A DNA stretch of 64,000 nucleotides, from the NCBI GenBank assembly GCA_029243485.1, contig JAQWRY010000075.1:235702-299701 (forward strand), written 5' to 3'. Of this stretch, positions 33,007-42,112 are shown one piece after another. Position numbers and translations under genes: made by a program. The stretch is from Candidatus Binatia bacterium (GTDB lineage Bacteria; Desulfobacterota; Binatia; UBA12015). The first letter of the stretch is position 1. Each line of letters starts with the position of its first letter. The notes beneath the pieces are model-generated. The model did not search any database. It saw only the letters and a program-made list of their open reading frames with translations, and was not told the origin of the DNA.

Positions 33007-35220
33007 ATGATTCGGCGGCTCGTCGTTCTGCTCGTCGCGCTGATGCCGGCCGTGTCGTCCCTCGGAGGCGTCGGCCTCGCGGCGGACAAGCCCACCTTCG
33101 ACCTGGTCGAGCGTGTGGCGGCCGACCCCAGCCTGCCCGAAGGCGTACGGGTCGTGTTCCGCGGCGCGCACAAACAGACCCGTACATCTGTGCGAATGCC
33201 GCTTCCGGGGTCTCTTTCCTACGATGTGGAGATTCCGCCGAAGGCTGCGCTTTCGCTGGGGCACACGTTGTCGGCCGCCGCTTTCATGGTCGAGACACCG
33301 GACCTGGCGGCACCTGCGCGATTCCTCGTGCGCTTCGACGAAAGCGACGGCACCGAGCACATCCTCCTCGACCACCACGTCGATCTCCGAAACGTCGTGG
33401 CCGACCGCCGCTGGTTCGACGAACGAATCGACCTCGCCGCGCTCGCCGGGAAGAACGGGAAGCTCACCTTCGCCGTCGAAAACCAGGGCGACCCCGAGAA
33501 GGCGAAGCAGGACGACATCTTCTGGTCCGCTCCGCGCATCGTGGTCGACGCCGGCCCGGAAGAGACGAATCTCGTCTTCATCACGATCGACTGTCTGCGC
33601 GCCGACCACATGGGCAGTCACGGGTACCATCGCGACGTGACGCCGACCCTGGATGCGCTGGCCGCCACGGGCGTGCGCTTCGAGAACGCGTACGCAAACG
33701 CGCCGATGACTCTGCCGTCCATCCCGCAGATCTTCACGTCGCGCGTCTTCCCGACGCGGGATCAGGACATCCTCACACACCCCATCTCCCGATCGGGCAT
33801 CTCCAACGCCGCGTATGTGAACAACGCCTGGATCCCCTTGTGGCTGAGCCAGGGGGGACACGCGGAGCCGCCCGGCACGTTCGACCGACTGGTCTCCGGG
33901 GATCTCGATGCAACCGCAATCACCGACGCCGCCCTAGGGTGGCTCGAGCAGCATCCGCGCGAGCGGTTCGCCCTGTACCTCCACTACCTCGACGCACACA
34001 CGCCGTACCGGCCGCCGGACTCGTACATCGAGCGTTACTCCGACCCGAACTACGAGGGCCCCGTCGGCGACACGTTCAACGACTCCCAGGGCGCCGACAC
34101 CGGCAAGTACGACGACGCGGACAAAGCGAAGATCATCTCGCTCTACGACGCATCGATTCGTTACGTCGACGATCAGATAGGTCGACTCTTCGAGGCCCTC
34201 GAAGAATCCGGCCGACTCGACCAAACACTAGTCGTCGTCTCCGCCGATCACGGCGAGGAGTTCTGGGACCACGGCCGCTTCTTCCACGGGCAGAGCCTGT
34301 ACGACGAACTCCTGCACGTCCCCTTGCTCGTTCGACTGCCCTCCGGTGCTCATGCCGGGACGGTCGTCGCGCGTCCCGTTCGGTCGATCGACATCGCGCC
34401 GTCGATCCTGGAGTGGCTGTCGTTGCCACGCCCCGATGGCTTCACGGGCGGTTCGCTCGCCGAGGCCATCGCCGCACCGGAGGAGGATGGCGAGCCGCTG
34501 TTCGCCACAGCCACGCAAGCGCAGTTCCCAACCCGCTACGCCGTCCGCACGCGGACCCAGAAGCTGATCGAAAGCATCGATTCGGGGACGCGCGAGCTCT
34601 ACCAAGTCGGAACCGATCCCGGCGAGAAGCGAAACGTCGCTGCCGCCGAACTCGAAGCGTCGACCGGACTCCTGCAGAGCCTCGAGGACGCTCGAGAGAT
34701 CCTTCGCGAACGCGGTTACCAGGCACGACTCGTCGGGCCGGAGAGCGGTACGGCCCAGGTACAGATTCGCCTCGAAGGACATCCGAAGAGCGGCACCTTC
34801 CTCACGCTCGACCGACGCAGCGACGACACCCGCCCTAAGATCTCAATCAGCACCGACGGCATGAACCTCGAGGCGAGCGCCGCGGTCGACGCGACCGGAA
34901 CCGGTTTCCGCTTCGACCGCCTACCCGACCCACGAAATCTCGGACGCAAAGACCTGGTCCGTCTGACGATCGAGGTCGATGGGGAGCCGGCCGAACGCGG
35001 GGTCGTCGCCCTCGGGGCCGAAGGCCGCGCGCCCCGCACGGCGCTGATCGATCTGCGCAACCGCAGCCTGGAAACCCAGGAAGAACCGGCCTGTGTCGCG
35101 CCCGAGACCGGCATCCGCCTGTGCCTCTGGCGATTCCCTGGCGAGAAGTTCCTGGCCATACCCGAGATCAAGGATCCGGCCGTACGCGAGAAGCTTCGCG
35201 CGCTCGGGTACCTTCAGTAA
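33007..35220 (+). CDS. Sulfatase-fold hydrolase or transferase with accessory domains
   Basis: A 737-residue exported protein (signal peptide about 1-26). Residues 30-180 are a beta-rich accessory domain. The alkaline-phosphatase/sulfatase core (about 186-520) has FITIDCLRADH (191-201), the metal Asp pair, and VSADHGEEFWDHG. The nucleophile region is APMTLPSIPQIFTS (232-245). The formylglycine motif C/S-x-P-S-R is missing, and Thr235 is the likely nucleophile, as in phosphoethanolamine transferases. So a true sulfatase is unlikely; phosphoryl transfer or phosphodiester cleavage on the glycan is a better guess. Residues 570-710 look like another beta-sandwich. The gene has its own promoter-like sequence and is followed eight bases later by the pseudo-SGNH gene. 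Confidence 0.85.
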   Translation: MIRRLVVLLVALMPAVSSLGGVGLAADKPTFDLVERVAADPSLPEGVRVVFRGAHKQTRTSVRMPLPGSLSYDVEIPPKAALSLGHTLSAAAFMVETPDLAAPARFLVRFDESDGTEHILLDHHVDLRNVVADRRWFDERIDLAALAGKNGKLTFAVENQGDPEKAKQDDIFWSAPRIVVDAGPEETNLVFITIDCLRADHMGSHGYHRDVTPTLDALAATGVRFENAYANAPMTLPSIPQIFTSRVFPTRDQDILTHPISRSGISNAAYVNNAWIPLWLSQGGHAEPPGTFDRLVSGDLDATAITDAALGWLEQHPRERFALYLHYLDAHTPYRPPDSYIERYSDPNYEGPVGDTFNDSQGADTGKYDDADKAKIISLYDASIRYVDDQIGRLFEALEESGRLDQTLVVVSADHGEEFWDHGRFFHGQSLYDELLHVPLLVRLPSGAHAGTVVARPVRSIDIAPSILEWLSLPRPDGFTGGSLAEAIAAPEEDGEPLFATATQAQFPTRYAVRTRTQKLIESIDSGTRELYQVGTDPGEKRNVAAAELEASTGLLQSLEDAREILRERGYQARLVGPESGTAQVQIRLEGHPKSGTFLTLDRRSDDTRPKISISTDGMNLEASAAVDATGTGFRFDRLPDPRNLGRKDLVRLTIEVDGEPAERGVVALGAEGRAPRTALIDLRNRSLETQEEPACVAPETGIRLCLWRFPGEKFLAIPEIKDPAVREKLRALGYLQ

Positions 35221-35228
35221 GAGCCGGC

Positions 35229-36269
35229 ATGGCGTTCACCGGGCCTCATCGACGTGCACCGCGCCGGATCGCCGCGGCGGGTGGCCTGATCGCGGCTCTT
35301 CTCCTGCTGGAAGTGGTCGCGCGACTCCAAGGGATTCCCGTCTGCGCCGACGCCGAGGGCGTGCTGCTGCAGGCCGACGCCGACGTCGGGTGGACGTTCA
35401 CACCCGACATGCGCATCAGGCTCGACGATTGCCGCGGCGACGCGTGGAACGCGACGGTCGCGACCAACGCAGAAGGCCTCGCCGATCAGCATTGGCCGCA
35501 CGAGAAGCGACCCGGGGACGTCCGGGTCCTGCTCCTCGGAAACCACGTCGCCGACGGCCTCGGGATCGCGCGGGAGGACCGCCTCTCCGTCCGCATCGCC
35601 CACCTCGCCGATCAGACGCGCGGGTCGAGGCTCTCGGTCGTCAACGCGACGATCCCGGGTTACGCCACCGCGGACGAGATTCGTTGGCTCGAAAAGCGCG
35701 GGCTTCCGTACGGGCCCGACGTCGTCGTGCTCGTGCTCGATCCGAGCCGTGATCTCGCGGCGAACCTACACCCGCCGGCCGTCCGCCCCGTCGAGCCCGA
35801 TCTGCCGCCGGCATCCGGACTTCTCGCACTCTCGGGTGCCGCACGCTGGCTTGCCGGACATCACGGCGCCTCTCCCAACCAGCCGGTCGCCGTCGACGAG
35901 CCGCAACCGCTGGAAGGCAAAGACGAGCATACAAGAGCGCTCGCGAAGACCCGCGATCTCATCGCGCGACTCGCCGAAACCAGCCGCGCGGCGGGCGCGA
36001 GCTTCGCGGTGCTGGTCGCTCCCAGCTGCCCACCGGCAGCGACGCACGAACCGATCTGCGAAGAACTGCAAGACATCGCGCCCTGTATCGACCCGACCCC
36101 GACGTTCGACGGCCTTCGCCGCACGACGACACGCCCGCTCGAGCTGTGCCTCGATTCGCACGGGCGGTGGGGACGCGACGCCCACTTCCTTGCGAGTCAC
36201 GCGCTCTGGGATCTGCTGATCCGCGCCGGCGTGTGGCCCGACGGCGTCGTTCGCGGGCACCGCCTGTGA
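35229..36269 (+). CDS. SGNH-fold protein lacking the catalytic serine, partner of MBOAT
   Basis: A 346-residue protein anchored by a hydrophobic segment (16-31). It aligns with the active SGNH hydrolase at 20916: block I reads GNHVADG (104-110) where that protein has GDSVAFG, so the Asp-Ser pair is Asn105-His106 and the nucleophile is missing. NATIPGYATADE (139-150) matches the oxyanion block, and a C-terminal RDAHF segment may still hold Asp and His. Its stop overlaps the MBOAT start (GTGA), recalling AlgJ/AlgX or WssE-type pairs, where the SGNH-like partner takes acyl groups from the MBOAT protein. Without Ser it may be a structural or binding subunit. The fold call rests on block spacing, not on a full search. 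Confidence 0.72.
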   Translation: MAFTGPHRRAPRRIAAAGGLIAALLLLEVVARLQGIPVCADAEGVLLQADADVGWTFTPDMRIRLDDCRGDAWNATVATNAEGLADQHWPHEKRPGDVRVLLLGNHVADGLGIAREDRLSVRIAHLADQTRGSRLSVVNATIPGYATADEIRWLEKRGLPYGPDVVVLVLDPSRDLAANLHPPAVRPVEPDLPPASGLLALSGAARWLAGHHGASPNQPVAVDEPQPLEGKDEHTRALAKTRDLIARLAETSRAAGASFAVLVAPSCPPAATHEPICEELQDIAPCIDPTPTFDGLRRTTTRPLELCLDSHGRWGRDAHFLASHALWDLLIRAGVWPDGVVRGHRL

Positions 36270-37585
36270 GCATCGCCGACGCTCTGTCGTGGCTGCAGTG
36301 GGAGTTCTACGACCTCGCGGTCGGTGCCTGGGAGACACGCCACAGCCTGTTCATGCGGTTCTCGCTCTTCGGCGCCCTGCTTGCGGCACTCGTCGTCGCG
36401 GCGAGCGCGCTGCCCGCCCGGGTTCGCGTCTGGGTCCTCGTCGCCGCATCGCTCGCCAGCATCGCGCTGCTCGGGTCGCCGCTTCTCGCCGGCATTGCGC
36501 TCGCCTTCTCAATCGTCCTGCACACCGTGATCGAGCGCGTGCCCGGTCCGTTGGGCACCGGCCTGTCGTGGGGACTCATCGTTGCGCTCGCGGCATATCC
36601 GGCCCTCCTGCCCGCCGACATCCTCGTCGGGAATACGAGCGACATGGCCGAGTTCTGGGCGTTCGCGACCAACGTCTGGTGGCTCCGGTGTGTCGCGTAT
36701 GTGGTCGACCGACGAGCGAGGAACGTCCCGGCACGGCCGCTCCACGAGTTCCTGACGGCCACCCTCTTCTTCCCGACGTTCGTGAACGGCCCGATCGAAA
36801 CGACGGAACAGCTCGCCGAGCATCGACGGAAGGGGCCGGTCGTCGACACCTGGGACGAGCTTCGCGCATACGCCGCACGGCTCCTGCCCTGCGCGGGAAG
36901 ATTCGGCTGGGGCATGGGCAAGGTCCTGCTCGCGACGTTCTATTTGGGCCAGGACAACGACACGATTTTCGCCACCTCCGGGACGAGCGTCGGACACGTC
37001 CGTCTGTGGCTCTGGGCCGCTGAGCTGTACTTCACGTTCTACGTCATCTTCTCCGGCTGGACGGACATCTCGGTCTCTCTCGCACGCGTCATCGGCTTCG
37101 ACATCGGAGAGAACTTCGACAAGCCGTGGAAGTCGCGATCGGTCGGTGAGTTCTGGCGGCGATGGCACATGTCCTTCGGCATCTGGCTGCGCAACTACGT
37201 CTACATTCCGCTGGGCGGCAACCGGCGACACGCCGCACTGAACGTTCTCCTCACCTTCCTCGCGAGCGGCCTGTGGCACGTCTGGGGCGCACTCAAGGTT
37301 CTGGGGATCGAGGGCTACCCGCCCATCGCCTGGACCGGCTTCATCGTGTGGGGCCTTCTCAACGGCGGGGCCCAGATCGCCGCTCGCCAATGGAACAACG
37401 TCCCGGCGCTCGCACCGGTGCGCACCCTGGTGCGCACGCGCATCCCCGCGCCGCTGCGCGACCGAGCCAACCAGGCCATGGCCTTCGGGTTCGTGGCGAT
37501 GGCCTGGATTCCCTTCTTCCTGCCGCCTTGGATCGCCCCTGACACCTTCTGGCGAATCTTCCAGCGCATGTTCTACTTGGCGTGA
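36266..37585 (+). CDS. MBOAT-family membrane O-acyltransferase (AlgI/DltB-like)
   Basis: A 439-residue protein with about 10-11 membrane helices. The MBOAT signatures are present: FWRRWHMSFGIWLRNYVYIP with His301 and LASGLWHVWGAL with catalytic His338. It resembles alginate O-acetylation protein AlgI and D-alanyl transfer protein DltB. It probably brings acyl groups across the membrane for O-acetylation of an exported glycan. The GTG start at 36266 overlaps the preceding stop; the in-frame extension further upstream overlaps that gene and is Arg-rich. ENFDKPWKSRSVGEFW is the conserved lead-in to the active site. Linked to an SGNH-like partner upstream and a methyltransferase downstream (GTGA overlap). 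Confidence 0.9.
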   Translation: MSIADALSWLQWEFYDLAVGAWETRHSLFMRFSLFGALLAALVVAASALPARVRVWVLVAASLASIALLGSPLLAGIALAFSIVLHTVIERVPGPLGTGLSWGLIVALAAYPALLPADILVGNTSDMAEFWAFATNVWWLRCVAYVVDRRARNVPARPLHEFLTATLFFPTFVNGPIETTEQLAEHRRKGPVVDTWDELRAYAARLLPCAGRFGWGMGKVLLATFYLGQDNDTIFATSGTSVGHVRLWLWAAELYFTFYVIFSGWTDISVSLARVIGFDIGENFDKPWKSRSVGEFWRRWHMSFGIWLRNYVYIPLGGNRRHAALNVLLTFLASGLWHVWGALKVLGIEGYPPIAWTGFIVWGLLNGGAQIAARQWNNVPALAPVRTLVRTRIPAPLRDRANQAMAFGFVAMAWIPFFLPPWIAPDTFWRIFQRMFYLA

Positions 37586-38376
37586 GTATGTCCGACGACC
37601 ACGGAGAATTCGTTGCGAAGCAGGACGAGCACTTCGCCGATGCCGATGCGACCCACTTCGCTTGGCAGACGCGCGGGGCCGGCTTCGCCGACCGCGAAGC
37701 CGGCTTCCTTTCGAACCTGCTGGTCGATTCCGGGCGGCCGTTGCTCGAGATCGGGTGCGGCGAGGGCGCGAACCTCTTTCACATCGAGAGCACCCCGCAC
37801 GACGACGGCCTCGCCGTGGGGCTCGACCGCTCCGCGGGAAAGCTCCACTTCGCATCCGCGGCGATCCCCTCTGCGCGCTTCGTGTGCGCCGACGGCTCTG
37901 CGCTGCCCTACGCCGACGACACCTTCGAGACGGTGATCATCCGCGACGTGCTGCACCACATCCCCACACCGGCCGAGACCCTTGCGGAGTCGGCGCGTGT
38001 CCTGCGGCCCGGGGGCCACTTCATCCTCGCGGAGCCAAACGCCCAGAGCCCCCTGATCCGTCTCCAGATGGCCCTGGTCCCCGCCGAGCGCGGCGCCGCC
38101 CGGTCCAACGAGGCCTGGCTCCGAGAGCTCCTCTCCGGCCTCCCCCTGACCGACTTGCGGTTCGCCATGGCGGCGCCCTTTCCGCTCGATCGTGTCCTCC
38201 TCCACCCGACATTCGGTATGCCCCGCCTCGGGCGGAGCAAGAGGACCCTGCGGGCACTCGACGCGGTCGAAGCTCTGATCGGCCGCCTTCTCGGCCAGGC
38301 CCGGTGGTCTTACGTGGTCGGACACGCCCGCGGGGCGGTTTGTACTGGTGAGACTCCAAGCCGTATGCGACCGTAA
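37582..38376 (+). CDS. Class I SAM methyltransferase
   Basis: A 264-residue enzyme with the SAM loop LLEIGCGEGANL (54-65), GLDRSAGKL at the acidic strand and RDVLHHIPTPAETL as post-II motif. Start GTG at 37582 overlaps the MBOAT stop; an ATG two codons later is equally possible. Nothing in the C-terminal half (LPLTDLRFAMAAPFPLDRVL) marks a specific substrate. Operon context suggests methylation of the surface glycan or its lipid carrier intermediates. Confidence 0.84.
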   Translation: MSMSDDHGEFVAKQDEHFADADATHFAWQTRGAGFADREAGFLSNLLVDSGRPLLEIGCGEGANLFHIESTPHDDGLAVGLDRSAGKLHFASAAIPSARFVCADGSALPYADDTFETVIIRDVLHHIPTPAETLAESARVLRPGGHFILAEPNAQSPLIRLQMALVPAERGAARSNEAWLRELLSGLPLTDLRFAMAAPFPLDRVLLHPTFGMPRLGRSKRTLRALDAVEALIGRLLGQARWSYVVGHARGAVCTGETPSRMRP

Positions 38377-38394
38377 CCAACTTCACTCCTGACC

Positions 38395-39135
38395 ATGCGC
38401 ACCCTCGTCATCACACCAACTTACAACGAGCGAGACAACATCGAAGGTCTCGCCGAAGCCGTCCTCTCCGTCCCGGCAGAACTCGACTACCTCGTGGTCG
38501 ACGACAACTCGCCCGATGGGACCGGCGATCTGGCAGACCAGATTGCGAGTAAGACGCCACGCTTCAAGGTGCTCCACCGTGCCGGGAAGCTCGGCCTGGG
38601 TTCTGCGTATCGCGAAGCGTTCACGCTCGCGCTCGAGCAAGGCTACGATGCAGTCATCTCGATGGACGGGGACTGGTCTCACGACCCGAAGTACCTCCCG
38701 TCGCTCGTCGACGCGGCAGCACGCGCCGACCTGGTGATCGGCTCCCGGTACCTGCACGGCATCAGTGTCGTGAACTGGGAACTGTCGCGACTCATCATGA
38801 GCACCGTGGCGAACCAGTATGCTCGGCTCGTCACCGGCATGCCCTTCCGCGACTGCACGAGCGGCTTCCAATGCCTCACGCGTCGCGCGCTCGAATCGAT
38901 CGGGCTCTCCGCGATCCAGACGAGCGGCTACTCGTTCCTCATCGACCTGAAGTACCGGGTGGTGGATGCGGGCCTCACCGGCGTCGAGGTTCCGATCGTG
39001 TTTACCGATCGCCGGGCGGGGACCTCCAAGATCTCTCGCTCCGAGATCGCACGATCGATGGTCACCCCGTGGAAGATGCGACTCGGCCTCTGGAACAAGG
39101 GTGTTTCCCCCGGCTCCGGACCGAGTGAGCGCTAA
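38395..39135 (+). CDS. Polyprenol monophosphomannose synthase-like GT2
   Basis: A 246-residue enzyme typical of dolichol/polyprenol-phosphate mannose synthases: TPTYNERDNIEGL (7-19), VDDNSPDGT (35-43) and MDGDWSHDP (90-98), then VIGSRYLHG, FRDCTSGFQCLTR and the membrane-proximal basic loop TDRRAGTSKISRSE. It should make a polyprenol-phosphate sugar at the inner face of the membrane. It is the last gene of the plus operon. Its TAA is immediately followed, with no bases between, by the stop of the convergent membrane protein. A close functional relative lies at 48674. Confidence 0.92.
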   Translation: MRTLVITPTYNERDNIEGLAEAVLSVPAELDYLVVDDNSPDGTGDLADQIASKTPRFKVLHRAGKLGLGSAYREAFTLALEQGYDAVISMDGDWSHDPKYLPSLVDAAARADLVIGSRYLHGISVVNWELSRLIMSTVANQYARLVTGMPFRDCTSGFQCLTRRALESIGLSAIQTSGYSFLIDLKYRVVDAGLTGVEVPIVFTDRRAGTSKISRSEIARSMVTPWKMRLGLWNKGVSPGSGPSER

Positions 39136-41190
39136 TCACGGCCCCGCCGGCCCGGGACCGGGCTCCCAGTGCCCTTTGTAAAGATGTAAAAACGCACGCC
39201 GGTTGACCTTCTTTTCTGGGGGCCGATCGTACGTCACCTCCAAAGTTGGTGCGTGCCACACGTAGCTCGAAAGACGCTCCAGTCGAAGCCCTTCGGGCAA
39301 GCGCGCCAACTCCGCGGCCGCCTCATCATCTCCGCCCTGCGGTCCGACGACGGCTCCCGCGACCACGAACACGGGCGCCTCGCCGCGCGACGCGAGCAAC
39401 TTCTCGAGTGCCGCATCGTAGCCGGGATACCCCTCCTCACGCATGACCAAGGAGTGGCGTCCATGCCCGAGCCAGAGGGCAGACCCGATCTGGAGCCAGT
39501 CAAGAGGTTTCACGAAGACGACCGTACTCGACGGCGGAATGTCCTCCGCTAGGTCGGCGACGAACTCATACCCACCCGCCTGGAACGGGACACCGAGAAC
39601 CGGCCGAAGTCCGAGAGCGCCGAGAAGAATCGCCACTACGACAAACGAACGCGCCGCATACGCGCCCACGGTGCCGCCCCACTCCGCGCGAAACGCTCCC
39701 CGAACGGCGATCAGCGCGAGGACCGGAAGCCCAACCGTGACGAGTCGTCGTGACGCCCAGATGTGTTCCGGGCTCACGCGCCCCCAGACGACCTGGTCGA
39801 TGGCCTCGAGGATCACCGCGAGTTCCAGCGCCGGCACACCCAGCAACCCAGGAAGCCCGAAGAACACGGCACCCCAGACCGGCCACGGGATGTACCAAAC
39901 CAGGGAGTCCAGACCGGGGAACGCAGACGGCAGCCCGCGCGAATAGAGTTCGACCAGCCACACGAAGGTCACCACCGCGAGCAGTGGCCGCAGCAGCGAC
40001 CCCGGCGTCTTCCGCGCGAGCCTCCTCCCCCACCACAACAAGACACCAACCCCGACGAGCACGCCCGCCGGCACGACCCACTCCAGGACAAAACCCAGGA
40101 CGTACCCGTCGCCCCGGCTGAGCCGCAGCATCACCAGAACGAACTTGAGGTAGACCGCCTGCGCGCTCTTGTAGATTCGATTGCCGTAGTCCGTGGGAAT
40201 CCACCAGAGGTGGAAGACCCCCTGCACGGACGTGAGGACCAGCGGGGCCAGCGCTCCCGGCGGCAGCACCCAACGCCCCGGGTGTACGAAGACCCGGACG
40301 AGGAGCAATGCGGGAATGAAGACCCAGAACTGCTCGAGACGTGCGAACGCCGCCACGCCGAGGGACAGCCCCGCGATCGCACCGGCGACCCAGCCCGCAC
40401 GACGAGACGCCGCAGATACAGCGCCCTCGCTCACCCGACCGACCGAGTCGAGGCCCGCGCCATCCATGGCAAACCGCGACGCCGCGACGCCCGACCAGAC
40501 CAAGGCCTGGGCCAACATCTCGGGCATCAGGAACCGCCCGAACCAGTGCTCGGGCAACCACGTCGCGAGAAGACCGAGGACCGCGGCGGCGCCCCAGCCT
40601 CCGCCATCGCGCCACGCGATCAGGCCGATCGCCCACCACGCGCTGAAGGCGAACAGCGATCCAAGCCAACTCGGGCCGTGCGGACCGAGCACGGAGACCG
40701 CGATCGCCACCCAGACCGACAACAAGTGGGAGAAACTCGGATACGCGACGGTCTCGTCGAAGTCCGGGATGACGACGCCGCCGGGCACCCGCACGAGGGA
40801 GATCCGCTTGTCGGTCGTACTCCCTCCGCTGAACAGCGCGAGCCGCTCCTCGGGAGTGATCGACTCGAGAGCGGGATCGGATATCGCGAGCGTTCCGTGC
40901 CGAGCGAGCCAGCGCCCTGCGGCCACGTGAACACTCGCGTCCTGGGAGAACAGCGTGGTGTCAATCGCGGGAAGAAGCGTCGTACAGAGCAGCAACGCCA
41001 AGACCGCGATCCACCGCATCGCGCCGGTCGCCGCCGCACCAGGCGGGACAAGGATCGCGGTGATCACCGCCGCGAGCAGTCCGCCGACGAGAGCGCCGGG
41101 GCCCGAGAAGACGCCCGCCTGCATCAGCATCATGCCGGTCCACGACGTTCCGGCCAACCAGGCCACCCAGCAGAGAAATCCCAAAGGCAT
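39136..41190 (-). CDS. Large multi-pass membrane protein, GT-C-like
   Basis: A 684-residue protein with about 12 hydrophobic segments up to residue 540 and a soluble C-terminal part. The loop DTTLFSQDASVHVAAGRWLA holds acidic and His residues at the place of the GT-C catalytic loop, and LLATWLPEHWFGRFLMPEML is another conserved-looking loop. I do not recognise a named family; dolichyl-phosphate-mannose-type transferases are the nearest match in topology. It is the last gene of the 39-57 kb minus-strand run, nine bases after a zinc-ribbon methyltransferase. Trp-rich and Gly-rich helices match its neighbours in composition. Confidence 0.65.
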   Translation of the reverse strand: MPLGFLCWVAWLAGTSWTGMMLMQAGVFSGPGALVGGLLAAVITAILVPPGAAATGAMRWIAVLALLLCTTLLPAIDTTLFSQDASVHVAAGRWLARHGTLAISDPALESITPEERLALFSGGSTTDKRISLVRVPGGVVIPDFDETVAYPSFSHLLSVWVAIAVSVLGPHGPSWLGSLFAFSAWWAIGLIAWRDGGGWGAAAVLGLLATWLPEHWFGRFLMPEMLAQALVWSGVAASRFAMDGAGLDSVGRVSEGAVSAASRRAGWVAGAIAGLSLGVAAFARLEQFWVFIPALLLVRVFVHPGRWVLPPGALAPLVLTSVQGVFHLWWIPTDYGNRIYKSAQAVYLKFVLVMLRLSRGDGYVLGFVLEWVVPAGVLVGVGVLLWWGRRLARKTPGSLLRPLLAVVTFVWLVELYSRGLPSAFPGLDSLVWYIPWPVWGAVFFGLPGLLGVPALELAVILEAIDQVVWGRVSPEHIWASRRLVTVGLPVLALIAVRGAFRAEWGGTVGAYAARSFVVVAILLGALGLRPVLGVPFQAGGYEFVADLAEDIPPSSTVVFVKPLDWLQIGSALWLGHGRHSLVMREEGYPGYDAALEKLLASRGEAPVFVVAGAVVGPQGGDDEAAAELARLPEGLRLERLSSYVWHAPTLEVTYDRPPEKKVNRRAFLHLYKGHWEPGPGPAGP

Positions 41191-41199
41191 CGACGCCGC

Positions 41200-42099
41200 T
41201 CAGCCGGGACTGCGCACGCGGGCCGCCACGGCCATCACGTTGCCCCGATCGGGCACGTCGAATGTAAACGCGCCCAGTGCCGAACTCGCAAGCGAGCGGC
41301 ACGCGTTGCCCCAGATCCCATCGCCGAGAGCCCGACCCAGCTGGAAGCTGAAGTTCCGCACGGAAACGGATCGACCAAGGTGGCCAACCGCAACCGGCGC
41401 GTCGAAACCGCTCGCCACGAGAAGCGTCTCGATACTCGAGGGGCTGAAGTATGTCAGATGCTGCGGAGGGTCGTAGTAGTACCAGCGGGAACCGACCACG
41501 CGCGGGAGAAGAGCCTCGAAGTCGCCCGTCTCGATGACCACCATCCCGCCGGGCCGGAGCCAACGCCGAATCTGCCGGAGCGCGACCCCGGGGTCCGCCA
41601 CGTGCTCGATCACGTCCATGAGTGTGACGACGTCGAAGCTCTCCGGTTCGATCACCGCCTCCTCGACGGTCCCGGCGAGCATCGAGATTCCGAGTTCCCG
41701 ACGCGCCCACTCGACACAGCCCGCTGCCGGCTCCAGACCCACGGCATCGAAGCCCGCTTCGCCGGCGGCCTGCACGAGGAACCCGTAGGCGGCTCCGACG
41801 TCGAGCAGCCGCTTCCCCTGCGCGTGCGGCTCGAGCCAGTTCACCCGGCGCGCGAAGTTGTCGACAATCAGCTGCCGATCGTCGAGGTACGCCGGATACC
41901 CACCGAAGCTATCCCCACCAAAGTAGCCCTCGTCGTAAATTAGCTCCGGAACATCCCCCACCACGAAGCGACAATGGCACGCGTCGCACTCCGCAAAAAG
42001 GAATCCGCGCTTCGAAAAGACGGCCTGTCCGCATTCCCCACAAGCCCGACATCGCAGCACGGCGCGACCATCGGGAATCACTCCGCGCGCAGGCCGCAC
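41200..42099 (-). CDS. Class I SAM methyltransferase with N-terminal zinc ribbon
   Basis: About 299 residues. The N-terminal ribbon uses CRACGEC (17-23) and CDACHC (38-43). The SAM site is LLDVGAAYGFLVQA (98-111), with VTLMDVIEHVADPGVAL and RWYYYDPPQHLTYFS later, the same layout as the enzyme at 20001. The exact start is uncertain: GTG at 42099, TTG at 42105 and GTG at 42081 all lie just after the upstream stop, and none has a strong ribosome site. It probably methylates a glycan sugar. Nine bases separate it from the downstream membrane protein. Confidence 0.82.
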   Translation of the reverse strand: MRPARGVIPDGRAVLRCRACGECGQAVFSKRGFLFAECDACHCRFVVGDVPELIYDEGYFGGDSFGGYPAYLDDRQLIVDNFARRVNWLEPHAQGKRLLDVGAAYGFLVQAAGEAGFDAVGLEPAAGCVEWARRELGISMLAGTVEEAVIEPESFDVVTLMDVIEHVADPGVALRQIRRWLRPGGMVVIETGDFEALLPRVVGSRWYYYDPPQHLTYFSPSSIETLLVASGFDAPVAVGHLGRSVSVRNFSFQLGRALGDGIWGNACRSLASSALGAFTFDVPDRGNVMAVAARVRSPG

Positions 42100-42112
42100 C
42101 CGCAAAGCCCCG

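Noticed and set aside
33007..35220. Annotation as a formylglycine-dependent sulfatase
   Set aside because: The C/S-x-P-S-R motif is absent; only the alkaline-phosphatase-type fold is supported.
39763..41943. A 726-codon plus-strand open frame opposite the 39136 membrane protein
   Set aside because: Very high Arg, Pro and Gln content and exact antisense position; the minus-strand gene has coherent membrane helices and fits the operon.
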